A DNA stretch of 64,000 nt from Symmachiella macrocystis (GTDB lineage: Bacteria > Planctomycetota > Planctomycetia > Planctomycetales > Planctomycetaceae): NCBI RefSeq assembly GCF_007860075.1, contig NZ_SJPP01000001.1, positions 806,001 to 870,000 of the forward strand. Reading direction: 5' to 3'. This document shows, in pieces, positions 1-8,732 of the stretch. Below the pieces are notes generated by a model. It saw only the letters and a program-made list of their open reading frames with translations. It searched no databases and was not told where the DNA came from. Made by a program: the position numbers and the translations under genes. Positions within the stretch are counted from its first letter, which is position 1. Every line of letters begins with the position of its first letter.

Positions 1-1
1 C

Positions 2-805
2 TTGGCAGGCGAGGAAATTTCCGCCACCAACGAAGCCGTCATCACGAAAGCCGAAGAGATCTACCGCGACTACGTACAACTGTCTCGAAAACCAACTGCC
101 AAATTTGCCCTGGCTAGCTTTTACGGCCGACAGAAACGCATTTCTGAAGCACTCGAGATTTGTGACCAACTTGATGACGGCAGTATCCCTGTTGCACAGA
201 TGATTGCTTTGAAAGTCGCGCTACTACGCACTGGGTTCGCTACGCCTGAAGAGGTTCGTCGTGTCTCCCAAAGTGTGGACCAGGCCGTGCAACAAAACCC
301 AAACTCGATTCCCCTCAAACTGCAGCTTGCGACGTTACGGGACTACCAAGAACTCGATAGTGAAGCTATCGACGCTTATGATTCGATTCTCGAAAAAGAT
401 CCCAAAAATGTGCTGGCGAACAACAATCTCGCTTGGTTGCTCGCCATGAGTACCGGCAACGAAAAAAACACCGCGAAAGCCCTGAATTTGATTAATGAGG
501 CCATTGCTGTCCGCGGTCCGGTGCCCGAATTCCTCGACACACGTGCGACAATTCATATGATTCAAGGAGATGCCGCCGCAGCCATTGCCGACTTGGAAAT
601 CGCGGTCAAATCAACCTCCAATAATAACTCGATGTACTACCACCTCGCGCAAGCTTACTTGCTGGCCGGAGATTTTTCTGAAGCAAAACGGACCATGCAG
701 CGAGCACGCAAACAGGGATTCACCCCCCACGACTTGCATCCCCGCGAAATCGAAGCGCATGACCAACTCGTCCACGATTTGGGTCTGGACGTTGAGAAAA
801 AATGA
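2..805 (+). CDS. TPR-repeat protein, C-terminal part (5' end outside window)
   Basis: The reading frame is open to the left edge, so this is only the last ~267 residues of a longer protein; the TTG at position 2 is merely the first possible start codon in view. The helix-rich pattern, with alternating small and hydrophobic positions (for example around NNNLAWLLA and AAAIADLEIAV), fits tetratricopeptide repeats, and at least four helical pairs can be followed. TPR domains hold protein partners together. No catalytic motif is visible. The gene is followed at once by a hairpin terminator at 812-853, so it is the last gene of its transcript. The upstream part, which would show any signal peptide or fused domain, is missing. 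Confidence 0.75.
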   Translation: MAGEEISATNEAVITKAEEIYRDYVQLSRKPTAKFALASFYGRQKRISEALEICDQLDDGSIPVAQMIALKVALLRTGFATPEEVRRVSQSVDQAVQQNPNSIPLKLQLATLRDYQELDSEAIDAYDSILEKDPKNVLANNNLAWLLAMSTGNEKNTAKALNLINEAIAVRGPVPEFLDTRATIHMIQGDAAAAIADLEIAVKSTSNNNSMYYHLAQAYLLAGDFSEAKRTMQRARKQGFTPHDLHPREIEAHDQLVHDLGLDVEKK

Positions 806-811
806 GAAAGC

Positions 812-853
812 AACAGGGGCAGCAATGCAGACTAAGCCTCGCCCCTGTTTTCT
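812..853 (+). terminator. Rho-independent terminator after the TPR gene
   Basis: A nine-base stem, AACAGGGGC at 812-820 and its complement GCCCCTGTT at 841-849, encloses a 20-base loop and runs into a T-rich stretch. It begins seven bases after the TPR stop codon. The long loop makes it less than ideal. Confidence 0.55.
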
Positions 854-1238
854 CAGCTCGAAATCGTGACAATTTCATGAACATCAAGTTCGGTTATTGA
901 GCTCCACATTGGGCCTAATACAGCTATGGCGCGTCTTGTCAGCCCTTTCTGAGCCCGTGTGGGCCAGTTTTCCGGTAAAATTGCGAATGGGCTTCTCGCG
1001 TCTCCCCAAGCATCCGCTGCGATTAGATTGCATTTCTCTGGTGATTCGACAATTGTCGCGAAATCACCCCGCCAAACCCCGTGTTTTGGGTAAACATAAA
1101 AAACTTCCAAAACAGAGTTTTTTTTGTTGACACGGATAGGTAGATCTCCGTAAATTGGAGAGTAGTGATGGGGGCTGCAATTGTGTCAGCAACATTTCCT
1201 GCCTCCCATTGATGACTGGCAACTATAGAATTACCGGA
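854..1238. other. Intergenic region, no gene seen
   Basis: About 385 bases between the terminator of the TPR gene and the start of the next secreted protein. Open frames here are short, with no ribosome binding site or family resemblance. The right-hand part carries a probable promoter at 1127-1156. Confidence 0.5.
1127..1156 (+). promoter_or_regulatory. Possible sigma70-type promoter
   Basis: TTGACA at 1127-1132 is a perfect -35 hexamer and TAAATT at 1151-1156 a fair -10, separated by 18 bases. It lies about 80 bases upstream of the start codon at 1239, on a T-rich background. Planctomycete promoters are poorly defined, so this is a pattern match only. Confidence 0.35.
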
Positions 1239-1667
1239 ATGAACATGCGACGGAGAGCCTACAATTGGGTTCTGATTCTCGGCTGCATGGCCCTTTTAAC
1301 GGGCCTGTCGTCGACTGCTCGCGCCGGTTATATCACTGATGCCACTCAAGTGCCCGACCTGTGCCTTGTCGATTCCGCCCAATCGGGTTCTTCTGCTGCA
1401 ACAACCGACACCGAGCGCAAACCGGTGACCCCTGAGGCCCTATTGCAAATGTTCGGCCCGCTGGCCGTTAAGGGCGTCATGGATGCTGGCTCTGGAGTTG
1501 GAACCCCCTCGGTGAGTGGCACCGGGTCCTCAATGCCTATCGCCGGACTGCTATTGCCGGTGGAAGTTTCACAAAATCAACTAACGGCCCGCTTGGCCAT
1601 CGCTTCTCAAACCTCACGGCCCCCGCCTCATGTGGACCGGCTGTTCCGACCGCCCCGCGTCGGCTAG
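1239..1667 (+). CDS. Small secreted protein of unknown function
   Basis: 142 residues starting at MNMRRRAYNW. The frame is open further upstream to 1155, but the chosen ATG puts a classic signal peptide at the N terminus: three arginines, a hydrophobic core (VLILGCMALLTGL) and a likely cut after STARA. The mature part is short, rich in Ser, Gly, Thr and Pro, has no cysteine pairs or catalytic motif, and ends with an Arg/Pro-rich tail. It lies just before a PEP-CTERM gene, but lacks a PEP-CTERM tail itself. I do not recognise a family. The signal peptide and the promoter-like site upstream make it more likely than not to be real. Confidence 0.55.
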   Translation: MNMRRRAYNWVLILGCMALLTGLSSTARAGYITDATQVPDLCLVDSAQSGSSAATTDTERKPVTPEALLQMFGPLAVKGVMDAGSGVGTPSVSGTGSSMPIAGLLLPVEVSQNQLTARLAIASQTSRPPPHVDRLFRPPRVG

Positions 1668-1776
1668 TTTTTTCGCAAATCGAATAGTAGTAAACAGAGA
1701 CACGATTTTGCATCGAGTTACCGGAAGATCCGGCCGCTCAATTACTTAAAAAAACTAGCAACTTAAGGTTTGAAAA

Positions 1777-2718
1777 ATGAAGAAATCACTTTTCGTGGCC
1801 AGCTTGGTCGCAGCTGCTTTGTTGATGCCCAGTACAAAAGCCCAAGCCCAATTCGGACTCGGCTTCAACAGCCCCGTCGACATGAACTTTAGCGTTTTCG
1901 ATGGTGCAAACGGTAATGGTAACACCTACAATGATGTCAACGGCATCACCCGTCTCTTGTTCTCAGGTGCGGTTGCATCGAACCACCTCGGTGCTGGCAA
2001 TGCTACCAATGGCGATGCCGTTCACACTGTCGGTGGTGTTGTGGCAACAGGTTACTTAACTGGTCCGACCAATGCTTACTCCCCGCTTATCCCGCCGATC
2101 AGCGGAACAGGCGTTGGCGGAGGTCTTTCCTTCCTAGAACTGACAGCCACAGTTGACGCAACGGGCGTGATGTTCAACGTCGTCGACAATAACAATTTTC
2201 AAGTCGCCCTGACTGCAGTGACTGTCAATTTTTATGTTGACAACATTGATCCCGCGGCCCCAGGTGTTGGAAACTACAACTCCGGCGATGCTTCGACTTG
2301 GGTCGATGGCACCCCGGTCGCTACGTTCACCTTGGTCCCCGGAACGGGTGTCATTTCGTTCGCAGGTGCCGGAGTCAGTGGCTCCACCGAATTCGGTTCC
2401 GTTTTGACGGCTGACCCGGTCTTGGGCTTCTTGGCTGGCGAAATCACCAACTTAGTCGGCAACTTGCTGATGTTTGTCACAACTGACGATGAACCGCTGC
2501 CGCCGTTTCCTGGTGCCTTGCCGTCAAACATCGATGCTGTTTTCCCCGGATTCTCAAATGGTTGGGGAACCGGTATCGACGTCCAAGCCGCCATCGACGG
2601 TTCCTCGACATTCGACGTAGTCCCCGAGCCGAGCAGCTTTGTTCTGCTGTCACTCGGTGGTGTCGCTTTGGTCGGTGTTGCCGCCCGTCGTCGTCGTAAC
2701 GCCAAAAAAGCTGCCTAA
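1777..2718 (+). CDS. PEP-CTERM sorting-domain protein
   Basis: 313 residues. An N-terminal signal peptide (MKKSLFVASLVAAALLMPSTKAQA) is followed by a Gly/Asn/Thr-rich, probably all-beta extracellular region with no enzyme motif. The last ~30 residues form the PEP-CTERM tripartite signal: VPEPSS, a hydrophobic helix and an RRRR cluster. In other bacteria this tail is recognised by an exosortase that cuts it and passes the protein to the cell surface or extracellular matrix. No exosortase or glycan-export gene is nearby, so sorting must rely on genes elsewhere. The gene is monocistronic, ended by a strong hairpin at 2764. The function of the mature part is unknown. Confidence 0.88.
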   Translation: MKKSLFVASLVAAALLMPSTKAQAQFGLGFNSPVDMNFSVFDGANGNGNTYNDVNGITRLLFSGAVASNHLGAGNATNGDAVHTVGGVVATGYLTGPTNAYSPLIPPISGTGVGGGLSFLELTATVDATGVMFNVVDNNNFQVALTAVTVNFYVDNIDPAAPGVGNYNSGDASTWVDGTPVATFTLVPGTGVISFAGAGVSGSTEFGSVLTADPVLGFLAGEITNLVGNLLMFVTTDDEPLPPFPGALPSNIDAVFPGFSNGWGTGIDVQAAIDGSSTFDVVPEPSSFVLLSLGGVALVGVAARRRRNAKKAA

Positions 2719-2763
2719 TTCAGCTAAATCTGAATTCGAAAGCTAAATAGACTGTTAAACATC

Positions 2764-2800
2764 GCCTTCGGAGAAATGTTCTCCGAGGGCGTTTTTTATT
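2764..2800 (+). terminator. Rho-independent terminator of the PEP-CTERM gene
   Basis: A 12-base stem (2764-2775 with 2779-2790, one G-T pair) closes on a three-base loop and is followed by GTTTTTTATT. It starts 46 bases after the stop codon. Confidence 0.9.
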
Positions 2801-2879
2801 GCGCCTTACCCTGCTTGTTACCCTCCTCCCAACGATCACCCGCCAAGCAATCCTCCTCCAAGGCCCCTAGCGTCCTGAA

Positions 2880-3050
2880 TCAGGCGGAAACCGGCTTCGA
2901 TTGCCGATACCGGGCCTTGATACTCGTCTTGACGTGTGCGGGCCTCAGCAGCAGGCAGAGGGCTGTGATCGCTACGCCCCCGAGGAATGCCCCCGAGGGA
3001 TGGAGCGGAACAGTCACTGAGCAGAACCAGCAACCTAATAGTGCACCCAC
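2880..3050 (-). CDS. Possible small membrane protein downstream of the permease
   Basis: A 56-codon frame with a GTG start overlaps the last 16 bases of the permease gene. It encodes a hydrophobic stretch (FLGGVAITALCLLL) followed by a basic tail (KTSIKARYRQSK), which is the layout of a single-span membrane protein. There is no convincing ribosome binding site, and translation would have to be coupled to the permease. It could equally be a decayed remnant of the partner permease gene that one would expect here. I do not recognise a family. Confidence 0.28.
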   Translation of the reverse strand: MGALLGCWFCSVTVPLHPSGAFLGGVAITALCLLLRPAHVKTSIKARYRQSKPVSA

Positions 3051-3964
3051 CGGCGTGCGGATCGGAACAGCAGTAACGTCACAGCCGCCACGAGCACGAA
3101 CAGCACCCAGGCCGCCGCACTAGCGTAACCCGCATCCAGGTACTTAAAGCCCCACAGGAAGATGTGTAGCGAAAGCACCCGTGTCGAGCCTTCCGGACCG
3201 CCGCTCCCGCCACTGACCACATAGGCCTGCGTGAAGTACTGTACGGCCGCCACCAGCCCCATCACGACGTTAAAAAAGATCACCGGCGTCAAATGCGGGA
3301 GCGTCACCGCCATAAATTGCCGCACACGGCCTGCCCCGTCCAATTGGGCCGCCTCGTACAGCTCACGTGGAATATTCCCCAGGGCAGCCAGATAGATGAT
3401 CATGAAGTTTCCTACCCCCCACAGCGTCATCAAGGCCAGCGCATCCTTCGAGCCGAGACCCGCTGTCCCCGCCCACAACTGAGCCGGGCTAAACGCTTCG
3501 GCCGCGTTATTCAGCCAAGTGGGCGCCCATCCGGTCGGCGCAAGCAGACGGTTCACCAGGCCGCGTGTGGGATTCAGCAACCACAACCAAAGGATCGAGG
3601 TCGCCACCGTCGGCACTATCGAGGGGATAAAAAACAGCGTGCGATAAACCGCCTGTCCCCTGACCCGCAAATTGAGCGCCACTGCCAATCCCACACCCAA
3701 TAGCACACTGCCCGGCACCGCCAGCGCCGCGTAATACACCGTGTTCCACAGCGCCTGCCCAAACTCGTCGCCCCGCTCGATCTCGGCTGCCAACCGCCGA
3801 TAGTTTTCGACACCGATCCATTGCGGTTCGCTCAACAGGTCGTAGCGGCAAAAACTCCAATACAACGACTGCAAGAACGGATATATGGTCAACAACAACA
3901 AACCCACCAACCAGGGTGCGACGAACAACAAGCCGGTTCGGGTTTGGCGGGAGGAATTTGTCAT
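3035..3964 (-). CDS. Carbohydrate-type ABC transporter permease (MalF/UgpA family)
   Basis: 309 residues, about six membrane spans. The N-terminal pattern (GLLFVAPWLVGLLLLTIYPFLQSLYWSF) and the EAA loop near residue 215 (ELYEAAQLDGAGRVRQFMAVTLPHLTP) are typical of the MalF-type inner-membrane subunit of sugar importers; the EAA loop contacts the ATPase. Such permeases normally work as a pair with a MalG-type partner and with a substrate-binding protein, usually in the same operon. None of these is present on either side: upstream is a divergent propeller gene, downstream only the doubtful small frame at 2880. The gene is therefore an orphan here, either served by partners encoded elsewhere or left behind by a rearrangement. 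Confidence 0.9.
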   Translation of the reverse strand: MTNSSRQTRTGLLFVAPWLVGLLLLTIYPFLQSLYWSFCRYDLLSEPQWIGVENYRRLAAEIERGDEFGQALWNTVYYAALAVPGSVLLGVGLAVALNLRVRGQAVYRTLFFIPSIVPTVATSILWLWLLNPTRGLVNRLLAPTGWAPTWLNNAAEAFSPAQLWAGTAGLGSKDALALMTLWGVGNFMIIYLAALGNIPRELYEAAQLDGAGRVRQFMAVTLPHLTPVIFFNVVMGLVAAVQYFTQAYVVSGGSGGPEGSTRVLSLHIFLWGFKYLDAGYASAAAWVLFVLVAAVTLLLFRSARRWVHY

Positions 3965-4180
3965 GTCGTCGGCGAGTATATCAGAAAAAGGATAAGACTT
4001 GAGGGAACCGGCTTATGGTTTGTAGAGTGTCTTTGAAAATCGGATTGTACTGACGCGGCTGAAATTGTCAGTGATTCGACCGATGCCTTATCATGCCGAC
4101 ACCTTGTTGGCACGTCGAACATCCCCGCGACGATGCTCGCGTCCGGCGCTCTATTTTGATCGAACCCAGGAGAATCAACG

Positions 4181-5416
4181 ATGAGACGGATTGTGTCTGC
4201 CGGTGTGCTGAGCTTGTTATTTTTCACAGCCGGGATGGTTACCGCGGAAGAGTGGACACAGTTTCGTGGCCCCCATCGCGACAACCGCTCCTCCGAAACC
4301 GGACTGCTGACCTCTTGGCCCGAAGAGGGTCCAAAATTGTTGTGGACAACCCGCGGCATCGGCGAAGGATTCTCGACCGTTTCCGTCAGCGGTGGAACCC
4401 TATACACAATGGGCAACCTCGATGGGCAAGAACAAGTTTTCGCCTTGGATGAAAAAACGGGAGAGATCCTCTGGCAAACTGCAATCGGCGAAGCCTACGA
4501 ACAAGGTCGCGGTAACGGTCCCCGCGGTACACCGACGATCGACGGCGACTTTCTCTATGTGTTGGGCGGCAGCGGCAATCTGGCCTGCATCAACCGCACG
4601 ACCCACGACGTGGTTTGGAAGTTAAACATCCTGGATGAGTACGACGGCGAAAACATCAAATGGGGCATCAGTGAATCCGTGTTGATCGATGGCGATCGGC
4701 TGATCTGCACACCCGGCGGTAGCAAAGGCACCGTTGTTGCCCTCGACAAAAAAACCGGCAAAGAGATTTGGACCTCGATCACCAAAGACAAAGCCCGCGC
4801 GGGGTATGCGTCGGCCGTGATCACCACAGCTGGCGGAGTGAAGCAATACGTGCAATTCACGAGTGATGCAACCATTGGAATTCGTGCCGACGACGGTCAA
4901 TTCCTGTGGAGCAATACCGCTTCGGCCAACCCGGTAGCCAACTGTTCCACAGCGCTGCTGACCGGCAATTATGTCTTCACCGCGTCGGGCTACGGCACGG
5001 GCGGCGCGTTGCTAAAACTCAATGCTGATGGGGACGGCGTCGAATCAGAATTCATGTACAAAACACCGATGATGAAAAACCATCATGGCGGCATGGTGAT
5101 CGTCGATGGCTACATCTACGGTGCCAACAACAACGTATGGACCTGCCTTGACCTAACAACCGGCGACGTTAAATGGGCTGAGCGCTCCGTGGGCAAGGGA
5201 GCTTTGCTATACGCCGATGGACACCTGTATTTACGCGGCGAAAAAGGCCCCGTCGCCCTGGTCGAAGCCAACCCCGAGAAATTCGTCGAAACCGGCCGCT
5301 TCGACCAACCCGAGCGAAGCGACTACAACGCCTGGCCCCACCCGGTCATTGCCGACGGCAAACTCTACCTGCGCGACATGGACGTGCTGTTGTGCTACGA
5401 CGTGCGGGACGAATAG
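4181..5416 (+). CDS. Secreted PQQ-like beta-propeller protein
   Basis: 411 residues with a signal peptide (MRRIVSAGVLSLLFFTAGMVTAEE) preceded by AGGAG at good spacing. The mature protein begins WTQFRGPHRDNRSSE, a common opening of planctomycete propeller proteins, and then shows repeated blades of the type 'VFALDEKTGEILWQT' and 'VVALDKKTGKEIWTS', the PQQ-binding-like repeat also seen in BamB. Eight blades would fit the length. Such proteins act outside the cytoplasm; many do not bind PQQ and serve as scaffolds. There is no dehydrogenase signature and no operon partner: it is divergent from the permease and convergent with the next gene, 33 bases away. Confidence 0.85.
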   Translation: MRRIVSAGVLSLLFFTAGMVTAEEWTQFRGPHRDNRSSETGLLTSWPEEGPKLLWTTRGIGEGFSTVSVSGGTLYTMGNLDGQEQVFALDEKTGEILWQTAIGEAYEQGRGNGPRGTPTIDGDFLYVLGGSGNLACINRTTHDVVWKLNILDEYDGENIKWGISESVLIDGDRLICTPGGSKGTVVALDKKTGKEIWTSITKDKARAGYASAVITTAGGVKQYVQFTSDATIGIRADDGQFLWSNTASANPVANCSTALLTGNYVFTASGYGTGGALLKLNADGDGVESEFMYKTPMMKNHHGGMVIVDGYIYGANNNVWTCLDLTTGDVKWAERSVGKGALLYADGHLYLRGEKGPVALVEANPEKFVETGRFDQPERSDYNAWPHPVIADGKLYLRDMDVLLCYDVRDE

Positions 5417-5449
5417 CGAAAGCTCATGCGCCATTTGCACGCACGATCG

Positions 5450-6385
5450 TTATTCCTGCGGAATGAGTTCATCCACCTTTTCCGCAGTGAATCCGACGTG
5501 TTTCAGATAACCCCGCACAAATTTCAAATAATTTTCGCGACCGAGTTTATATTCAAGGTCCAACGTCTCGTATGAGAACCAGGACTGCTCAGAGCTCATT
5601 TGCTCGCTAGGAACATACACAAATCCGCAGACTGAACATGGCAAAGGATCGTAAATCGAAATGTCTTGCCTTGAATCACGGATAGCTCCTGCCTTGCATC
5701 TTGGGCAGTGTGGAAACGTAGTACGCATGCCGAGATCATCGTGACCAGGTGGGGCGAGGGACACGTGCAATGCAATGTCCTCAGCAATCGCCACACGTAA
5801 CGCACTGAGAAAATCAAGAATCCCATTTTCGACTGAATCGTCGAGGTCGCGAATCTCAGTCAGGAGAAGATGTATTATTTCGCATTGCGACTTTGAAAGA
5901 GGAGACGACGCCCACAACCCATACCACTGTGGAGTAGTCTCAAGTAGCGTCGCGCGTATACGGGACTCCAACCCTTTTTCTTTAATGGTCCTCTGAAGCA
6001 CATCCTCTAATTCTTTCCACTCAGGATAGATCTGGAGCGTCCCGTGACAACCAGCAATCTCGTCCATCTCTTGCTTCGCGACGTTCGCTTCGCATTGCCC
6101 GCATACATGCTGTGCTTGTCTCCAAAGTCCGTCTTTGATCAGCGAAGCCGAAACCCGATGTCCTAACTCCGGAATCTCAAACTCCACGCCGTTTGCATCG
6201 ACTTTCCTTTTAAAGCACAGCACATAAATTCCGTCGAATAGCTTGCCTTCGCTCTCGCCACTGTTGATGAGCTTCAAGTCGAGCAATTGACTAGCAGTAT
6301 TCTTGGGAGAAAACCATTGCGGACCAGTCTTAAATAGACAAGGGCGTTGCAGTGCCCAATTGACCCACTGGTAGGTGCCTGCCAT
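5450..6385 (-). CDS. Unknown protein with three Cys-x-x-Cys pairs
   Basis: 311 residues from the ATG at 6385, chosen because GGAGAGG lies seven bases before it; the frame is open to 6430. No family is recognised. The N-terminal third (WVNWALQRPC, then beta-rich) is followed by CGQC near residue 96, a central helical part, and a C-terminal zinc-ribbon-like pair CPRC...CSVC separated by about 23 residues. A ribbon of this kind usually binds zinc and contacts nucleic acid or protein. There is no signal peptide or membrane span, so it is probably cytoplasmic. Its base composition looks lower in GC than its neighbours, which may mean recent acquisition. It does not belong to the sugar genes upstream by any visible logic. 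Confidence 0.6.
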   Translation of the reverse strand: MAGTYQWVNWALQRPCLFKTGPQWFSPKNTASQLLDLKLINSGESEGKLFDGIYVLCFKRKVDANGVEFEIPELGHRVSASLIKDGLWRQAQHVCGQCEANVAKQEMDEIAGCHGTLQIYPEWKELEDVLQRTIKEKGLESRIRATLLETTPQWYGLWASSPLSKSQCEIIHLLLTEIRDLDDSVENGILDFLSALRVAIAEDIALHVSLAPPGHDDLGMRTTFPHCPRCKAGAIRDSRQDISIYDPLPCSVCGFVYVPSEQMSSEQSWFSYETLDLEYKLGRENYLKFVRGYLKHVGFTAEKVDELIPQE

Positions 6386-6442
6386 CGACTTACCTCTCCG
6401 GCCGTTTGTGGATAGATCGGCAATCCACAAGGTTTCTCAGTA

Positions 6443-7456
6443 CTAAACCGCCCCTCCGTCGGTCTTGTACCACTCCATCATCCGCCGTACCCCTTCATCG
6501 AACGTCACCTGCGGATCGTAGCCGAGTTCGCGGCGGGCTTTTTCGATAGAGAAGTCGAGGTTCAGGCCCAGGAACTTGAACCGCGCGTTGGATAACAGTG
6601 GAGCTTCTTTTTTGCCCAATAGCCGATAGACCCGTTCCGAGGCTTTGGTCAAAAACCGCGCCACCCCCAGTGGGACCGACCCAGTCGGTACTGGATAACC
6701 GGCCAATTCGGCGACCGAGGAGATGTAGTGTTTCTTGCTGACCAGTTGGCCGTCGGTGATGTTGAACACTTCGCCAATCGTCTCCGGCTTCTCCAGGCAG
6801 AGGAAAATTGCGTCGACCAGATTGCCCACGTAGGTGTTGTTTAAAAGTTGTTCACCGGAACCGAAGAACTTCACCTGCCCAATCTTGAGCCGCTCCAACA
6901 ATCGCGGTAGCACGGTTTGATCGCGCGGGCCGTAGATGAATCCCGGCCGAACCACCGTCGCAGGCAGACTGTTGTCGCGGACATGTTCCAGCACCAGCCG
7001 TTCCGCTTCGGCCTTGGTGAGCGTGTAGCCGTCCATGCCGGTGAGGGTCGCCGGTTCACTTTCATCGGTTCCGTGATGGTCGCGGCCTTCATAGACCCCC
7101 AAGGAACTGACTTGGATGAACCGCTCTAAGCTGCCGGCCGCTTCCGCTTCAAGCAACAGATGTTCCAACCCACGGACGTTCACGGCGCGGTAGTCGTCGA
7201 TCGGTCCCCAGTCCCCCACCTTCGCGGCGCAGTGCACAATCACACTCACGCCGTCGACTGCTTTTTTGAGTGCGTCGTGATCAAAAAAATCGCCGACGAC
7301 TTGTTCCACGCCCCATTCGTCGAGCAATGCCCGGTTGCTGGACCCGCGGACGAGTGCTCGTGGCGTGTATCCTTGTTCGATCGCCTTCTGCACCACGTGG
7401 CTGCCAACAAACCCGGTAGCACCGGTGACGAGCATGATTTTATGTTGGTCTGAGAT
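6443..7456 (-). CDS. NAD(P)-dependent epimerase/dehydratase (3-beta-HSD-like)
   Basis: Extended short-chain dehydrogenase. The Rossmann motif TGATGFVGSH opens the protein, the catalytic Tyr-x-x-x-Lys is YTLTK, and the active-site region is VSSLGVYEG. The overall pattern is closest to hopanoid/sterol-type or dihydroflavonol-type reductases of the family, so the substrate is open. The first ATG is at 7435, but a perfect AAGGAGG at 7462-7468 is too far from it (26 bases) and sits exactly five bases before an in-frame ATC at 7454-7456. Starting there adds seven residues (SDQHKI before the ATG), the normal length before such a Rossmann motif, so I give the gene an AUC start. It is the last of three same-strand epimerase-fold genes. 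Confidence 0.85.
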   Translation of the reverse strand: MSDQHKIMLVTGATGFVGSHVVQKAIEQGYTPRALVRGSSNRALLDEWGVEQVVGDFFDHDALKKAVDGVSVIVHCAAKVGDWGPIDDYRAVNVRGLEHLLLEAEAAGSLERFIQVSSLGVYEGRDHHGTDESEPATLTGMDGYTLTKAEAERLVLEHVRDNSLPATVVRPGFIYGPRDQTVLPRLLERLKIGQVKFFGSGEQLLNNTYVGNLVDAIFLCLEKPETIGEVFNITDGQLVSKKHYISSVAELAGYPVPTGSVPLGVARFLTKASERVYRLLGKKEAPLLSNARFKFLGLNLDFSIEKARRELGYDPQVTFDEGVRRMMEWYKTDGGAV

Positions 7457-7461
7457 AGCGA

Positions 7462-7468
7462 CCTCCTT
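7462..7468 (-). promoter_or_regulatory. Perfect Shine-Dalgarno that decides an AUC start
   Basis: AAGGAGG on the minus strand, five bases before ATC at 7456 and 26 before the first ATG. The spacing argues that translation begins at the rare AUC codon. Confidence 0.5.
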
Positions 7469-7513
7469 GTGTCTCTACAACGACGTTCCCGCTCCGCAGG
7501 GAATAAGGCGTGC

Positions 7514-7536
7514 CACTGGCGGCTTGTCCGCCAGTG
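7514..7536. repeat. Short perfect inverted repeat (REP-like)
   Basis: CACTGGCGG at 7514-7522 pairs with CCGCCAGTG at 7528-7536 around a five-base loop, followed on the plus strand by CGATTTTT. No plus-strand gene ends here, so it is more likely a repetitive palindrome in the gap between two minus-strand genes than a working terminator. Confidence 0.5.
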
Positions 7537-7681
7537 CGATTTTTCGATAGCGATTGGATAGACAGCAAACACGTCGCCGTAAACCGGAGCGGAGGCTGCC
7601 GCAACGACGATCGCATAATCTCCCAGATTGCCCGCGACGGTGCAACACCGCTCGCGCAGCCGAATTTCGTCGCCGAGGGAA

Positions 7682-8617
7682 TTAACCTTCCAACAGGCTG
7701 CGGTAATGCGCGATTGTTTTTTCCAAACCGGGTCGCAACTCGACTTGCGGCGTCCAGTCGAGAACCTTCTTGGCCAGCGTAATATCCGGACAGCGTTGCT
7801 TGGGATCGTCTTGCGGCAGCGGGTGATGCGTGATTTCCGATTGGGAATTCGTAATGCTGCGAATCGTTTGCGCGAGGTCCAACAGGCTGGTTTCGGTGGG
7901 GTTTCCGATATTCACGGGGCCGATGGTTTCTTCTTGATTCATCATTCGCAGCATGGCTTCAATCAAGTCATCCACATAACAAAACGATCGCGAATGGCTG
8001 CCGTCGCCGTAGATCGTAATCGGCTCGTCCTGGATCGCCTGATTGATGAAATTCGAAATTACCCGCCCGTCTTGCGGATCCATCCGTGGTCCATAGGTAT
8101 TGAAGATCCGCACGATGCGCACGTCCACGCCGTTCTCGCGGTGGTAATTAACGCACAACGACTCCGCGACCCGTTTCCCTTCGTCGTAGCAACTGCGCGG
8201 CCCGATGGGATTCACATGTCCCCAATAATCTTCGGTCTGCGGATGCACGTGTGGATCCCCATAGACTTCCGACGTCGACGATTGCAAAACACGCGCGCGA
8301 CAACGCTTGGCCAACCCCAGGACATTCACCATCCCCACCGTGGAGGTCTTGATCGTTTTGATCGGATTGTATTGATAGGCGGGAGGCGAGGCCGGACAGG
8401 CCAGATTGAAGATTTGATCGCATTCCACATGCAGTGGATGGACGATATCGTGGCGGATCAACTCAAAGCGCGGATGATCCAACAGATGTTCGATGTTCCG
8501 TTTGCCGCCGGTAAAAAAATTGTCGACGCAGATCACCTCGTCGCCCCGTTCGATCAGCCGATCGCATAGATGGCTGCCCAAAAAACCGGCGCCGCCGGTC
8601 ACAAGTGTCGTCGTCAT
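7682..8617 (-). CDS. UDP-glucuronate decarboxylase (UDP-xylose synthase)
   Basis: 311 residues, the full length for bacterial UXS. It turns UDP-glucuronate into UDP-xylose with NAD as a recycled cofactor, in the cytoplasm. Seen: Rossmann motif [23 protein letters not shown]; the UXS-typical [16 protein letters not shown]; the catalytic Ser/Thr region [16 protein letters not shown], carrying the catalytic Tyr-x-x-x-Lys; and [10 protein letters not shown]. Together these are close to diagnostic. UDP-xylose is a precursor for polysaccharides or glycoproteins. The gene lies just downstream of a UDP-glucuronate 4-epimerase-like gene that would use the same substrate, so the two probably branch from one UDP-glucuronate pool. 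Confidence 0.93.
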   Translation of the reverse strand: MTTTLVTGGAGFLGSHLCDRLIERGDEVICVDNFFTGGKRNIEHLLDHPRFELIRHDIVHPLHVECDQIFNLACPASPPAYQYNPIKTIKTSTVGMVNVLGLAKRCRARVLQSSTSEVYGDPHVHPQTEDYWGHVNPIGPRSCYDEGKRVAESLCVNYHRENGVDVRIVRIFNTYGPRMDPQDGRVISNFINQAIQDEPITIYGDGSHSRSFCYVDDLIEAMLRMMNQEETIGPVNIGNPTETSLLDLAQTIRSITNSQSEITHHPLPQDDPKQRCPDITLAKKVLDWTPQVELRPGLEKTIAHYRSLLEG

Positions 8618-8732
8618 CGTCGATCGTCCCGTTCTACGAATCTAAGAGGTGTATGCTTTGCCGTGATACGACGGTTGGCCGCGCGCAATCAACGTGTCCC
8701 TTGAAAACTCAGTTACAGCCAGCACCATGATC

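Noticed and set aside
2764-2800. Terminator hairpin as part of a small plus-strand gene at 2776-3123
   Set aside because: The frame starts inside the terminator and runs antisense to the end of the permease gene.
7628-8569. Plus-strand open frame of 313 codons
   Set aside because: It is the mirror of the UDP-xylose synthase gene on the minus strand, with no start signal and no family likeness.
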